From NCBI GenBank assembly GCA_036023115.1, contig JAYKKT010000064.1, positions 3,339,501-3,403,500 of the forward strand: a stretch of 64,000 nucleotides of DNA, given 5' to 3'. The first letter of the stretch is position 1, and each line of letters begins with the position of its first letter. Below the pieces are notes generated by a model, which was given only the letters and a program-made list of their open reading frames with translations, had not been told where the DNA came from and made no database searches. This DNA is from Brasenia schreberi. Lineage: Eukaryota > Streptophyta > Magnoliopsida > Nymphaeales > Cabombaceae. The position numbers and the translations under genes were made by a program. This document shows, in pieces, positions 61,159 through 64,000 of the stretch.

Positions 61159-62465
61159 CTGATAAAAGGATCCGCAAGGAAATGTCAAATAAATGATCAT
61201 AAAGTTGACATATACAGTTCTTAAGTATCAAATTTTGGTTTGAAGGAAAGGATGGAATTGCATGAGTGCTTTCTTGTATCTCAATAACTCGTTAGACAAA
61301 GGTTTTTGACTGGATAATAACATCACATGATCTTTGTGAAAATAAAACTAAACCCCAATATGGCATGGGTTGCATCTGGAAGTGATCACACCAGTAATTT
61401 AGAGGAAAAAATTGAGCACGCAGCAGACAGTGATACTATTAAAATATCTTCTCTTACGCGGGCAAACAAGATGGACATTCAATATCAACCTACGCAGATT
61501 CAGACAAGGAAATCATCCATATAAGCTTTAACTACATGAATACATTCAATTATCCATGGGAAGAAGAAACAGATTATCTCAAAAGTCACCAGAAAATAAG
61601 AACTCAAATGGGAGACAAACTCAAAGATTCATATCAAGTTTTAACTCGTACAAGATCAAAATACTGTGTAAGGGCGCACCCAAAATTAATATGGTGATTC
61701 ATGGATTGTTAGTTTCAAGAGGAGTATTCCAAAGCATGGAAGCCTGTAAACGCCAAAATCAACAAACAAGAACAAGTAATGCAACTAGGACAGAATCCTC
61801 ATTCACAAATACTTTCAGGTTCTAGACTCAAATCAGCCACTTATAAGGACTACCAAGGCAAGCTAGTGATCATGACATGGTGGTATGGATCCCAGTCCAT
61901 GATATCTACGGATAAAATGAATGGGGACACATGAAGAGCAACAAGTATTCAAACACTAAAGGATGTAAGTTAGCTGAAAATTCAGAACTTTAGATATGCA
62001 ATCAAAATTAAACATAAAAATGAGATCAAGACCAAACTTACCATTGTAAGCCGCAAACTCTCAAGAACCCCTTTTAAAGACTAAGACTTCATCCAAATCA
62101 AACAACCATTTAAAAGTTCGGATTTCAAAGGGAAAAAAGTTTATGCATGAAAGATATGAAATAGATGTCCGGAAAGAGGTCCGTTTCTGACCAGATATCC
62201 TGCACCCTTGAATTCTTGAAATTAAATTATCCAACACATCAAACATCCAAAGTAAATATCACATTCTTCGGGATCTTTAAGATAGATACAAATTCATGCA
62301 AAATGTGCAGAATAACATGCAGATCCCCTCAAACTGCCATAAATTCATTTCCATTATGTGATAGAACGAAACCCATCTGTTCCATCATAACATAACAAAT
62401 CCTACCACCATATCCCTAGCATAAGGGTGTAAAAACCAAAAAATATATTTTAGACTCGACTTTGT
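61159..62465. other. Upstream intron or flank of the PP2C gene
   Basis: No PP2C exon could be recognised on the minus strand. Open frames at 61327-61524, 61556-61825 and 62061-62395 have no domain. It is probably a large intron extending into the LINE sequence. Confidence 0.45.
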
Positions 62466-62469
62466 CTAA

Positions 62470-64000
62470 TTTCCAGTAGAGGCTTATAAGAAAGCAAAGA
62501 AGGAAGCAAAAAAGGCCATGAGTGAAGCAAAAGCTAAAATTTGAGAGGATTTATATAAAAAACTCAACTCAAAAGAGGGTGAAAGAGATATTTTTAGGAT
62601 AGCTAGGGCTAGAGATAAGAAAACTAAAGATCTTAATTATGTTAGATGCATCAAGGACGAGGATGAAAAAATTCTAGTGGCAAATGATGATATAAGAAAT
62701 AGATGAAAATTTTATTTTTATAAGCTTTTTAATGAAAATAAAGATGTTAGTATTAGCTTAGGAGAGTTAGTCAAATCAAAAAAATATATAAACCACAATT
62801 TCTAGTGACGTATTGAAGTCAAAGAGGCTCTTAAACATATGAAGGGTGGTAAATTGGTAGGACCGGACAATATTCCTATTGAAGTTTAGAAAATACTAGG
62901 AGAAATAGGAATCACTTGGCTCAAAAGACCGTATACATAATGAGGTTATTAGAAACAAATTAGGAGTGAAACCAATAGAGGATAAAATGAGAGAATATCG
63001 TTTAAGATGGTTTGGACATATAGAAAGAAGATCAAAAGAAGAACTAGAAAGAAGGTATGAAAAACTAAATTTGGAAAGTATTAAAAGAGGTAGAGGATGA
63101 CCGCAAAAGTGTTGGAAAGAAACAATAAAGAATGATCTAGCTTATTGTGAGTTAACTGCTAACATGACACACAATAGGGATCTGTGGAAACAAAGAATCC
63201 ATATAGTTGACCGTGTCTAGTATGGGAAAAGGCTTAGTTGTTGTTGTTGTTGTATGGAGAAACCAAAAGATACCAGAGGAATAGAGAGCGAGTACACTTA
63301 TACCCATATATAAGAACAAGAGAGACATTCAAAATTGTGTGAATTATCGAGGTATAAAGTTAATGGGCCATACTATGAAATTATGGGAAAGAATTATCAA
63401 ACGTAGGTCAAGACAAGTATCAAGTACAACAGAGAACCAATTTGGATTCATGCTAGGCAGATCTATTGTTGAAGCGATTCACCTTTTGAGATGTCTTATG
63501 GAATATTTTAGGTAAAAAAAGAAAGACCTTCATATGATATTTATTGATCTAGAAAAAGCTTATGATAGGATACCGAGGGAGGTTCTTTGGAGAACTTTGG
63601 AAAAAAGAGGTACCCCATTGACATACATTAACCTTATAAGAGACATGTACGATGGTGCAAAAACATGTGTGAGGACTCATGAAGGAATGGCAAACTTCTT
63701 TGAAGTTAATATTGGGTTACATCAAGGATCAACTTTAAGTCCATACTTATTTATAATGGTGATTGATGAGTTAACAAAACATATTCAAGATGAAGTACCT
63801 TGGTGTATGTTATTTGCAGATGACATTGTGTTAGTGGAGGAGTCTAAGGGAAAAATTAATAGAAATTGTAACTATGGAGAGAAACATTAGAAAGCAAAGG
63901 CCTCCAACTTAGTAGATCAAAGACAAAATATATGGAATGTAAGTTTGATCATTTGGTTACTTCAGGGAACATAGAAATTAAAATTGGTACACATTGCATC
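62470..64000 (+). mobile_element. RTE-type LINE, interrupted, running off the window
   Basis: From 62470 the sequence codes (with stops) for the segment before RT: KKEAKKAMSEAKA, KLNSKEGERDIFRIARARDKK, LNYVRCIKDED. At about 62925 it jumps to the element's 3' end (GACCGTATACATAATGAGG...) and reaches a GTTGTTGTTGTTGTA tail at 63254. At once it resumes with GGAGAAACCAAAAGATACC, the start of RT, and continues to the edge. The RT keeps [11 protein letters not shown], unlike the 44-kb copy, but has other stops near 63510 and a frameshift near 63867. Confidence 0.88.

Overview
This is nuclear DNA from a flowering plant. Its protein genes are split by GT-AG introns, their products belong to plant families, and the space between is filled with plant retrotransposons, hAT transposons, tRNA-derived SINE-like repeats and long (TA)n(GA)n microsatellites. 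I cannot name the species from the sequence. The splice models were made by hand from reading-frame continuity and family conservation, with no transcript evidence.

Layout. (1) 1-12 kb, + strand: a complete five-exon GILT-type lysosomal thiol reductase gene, then a five-exon AE7/MIP18 gene for cytosolic Fe-S cluster assembly. (2) 13.2-37.3 kb: an expanded, decaying array of plant class II O-methyltransferases (OMT). Two copies look intact, at 13756-15683 and 20469-21933. Four are damaged: a promoter with only the first codons at 18.4-18.65 kb; an exon-2-only copy at 23.7 kb; a copy split by a Copia retrotransposon at 25.85-32.73 kb; and a rearranged copy at 35.9-37.3 kb. Most units share an upstream module and a core promoter, and the second intact gene lies between the arms of a long inverted repeat. 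(3) 38.9-46.8 kb, + strand: a four-exon FLX-like coiled-coil gene whose 6.5-kb first intron holds an hAT relic and an RTE-type LINE. (4) 48.8-57.6 kb, - strand: a two-exon mitoferrin-like carrier gene whose 7.8-kb intron holds a second hAT copy and a separate element with inverted ends. (5) 59.6-61.2 kb, - strand: the last six coding exons of a PP2C phosphatase close to BIPP2C1, whose 5' part is not visible. (6) 62.47-64 kb: RTE LINE sequence, apparently interrupted by a 3' fragment of its own family.

The genes do not form one pathway. GILT, AE7, FLX-like, mitoferrin and PP2C are housekeeping or regulatory single genes. Two of them concern iron (mitoferrin imports it into mitochondria; AE7 helps deliver Fe-S clusters), but that proximity is probably chance. 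Only the OMT array is a functional group, through tandem duplication; no partner biosynthetic enzymes are seen. I found no clearly new biological system. The items most worth a second look are the inverted repeat around the intact OMT, the odd first intron of AE7, the 46-bp RTE insertion with target-site duplication, and the SINE-like family.
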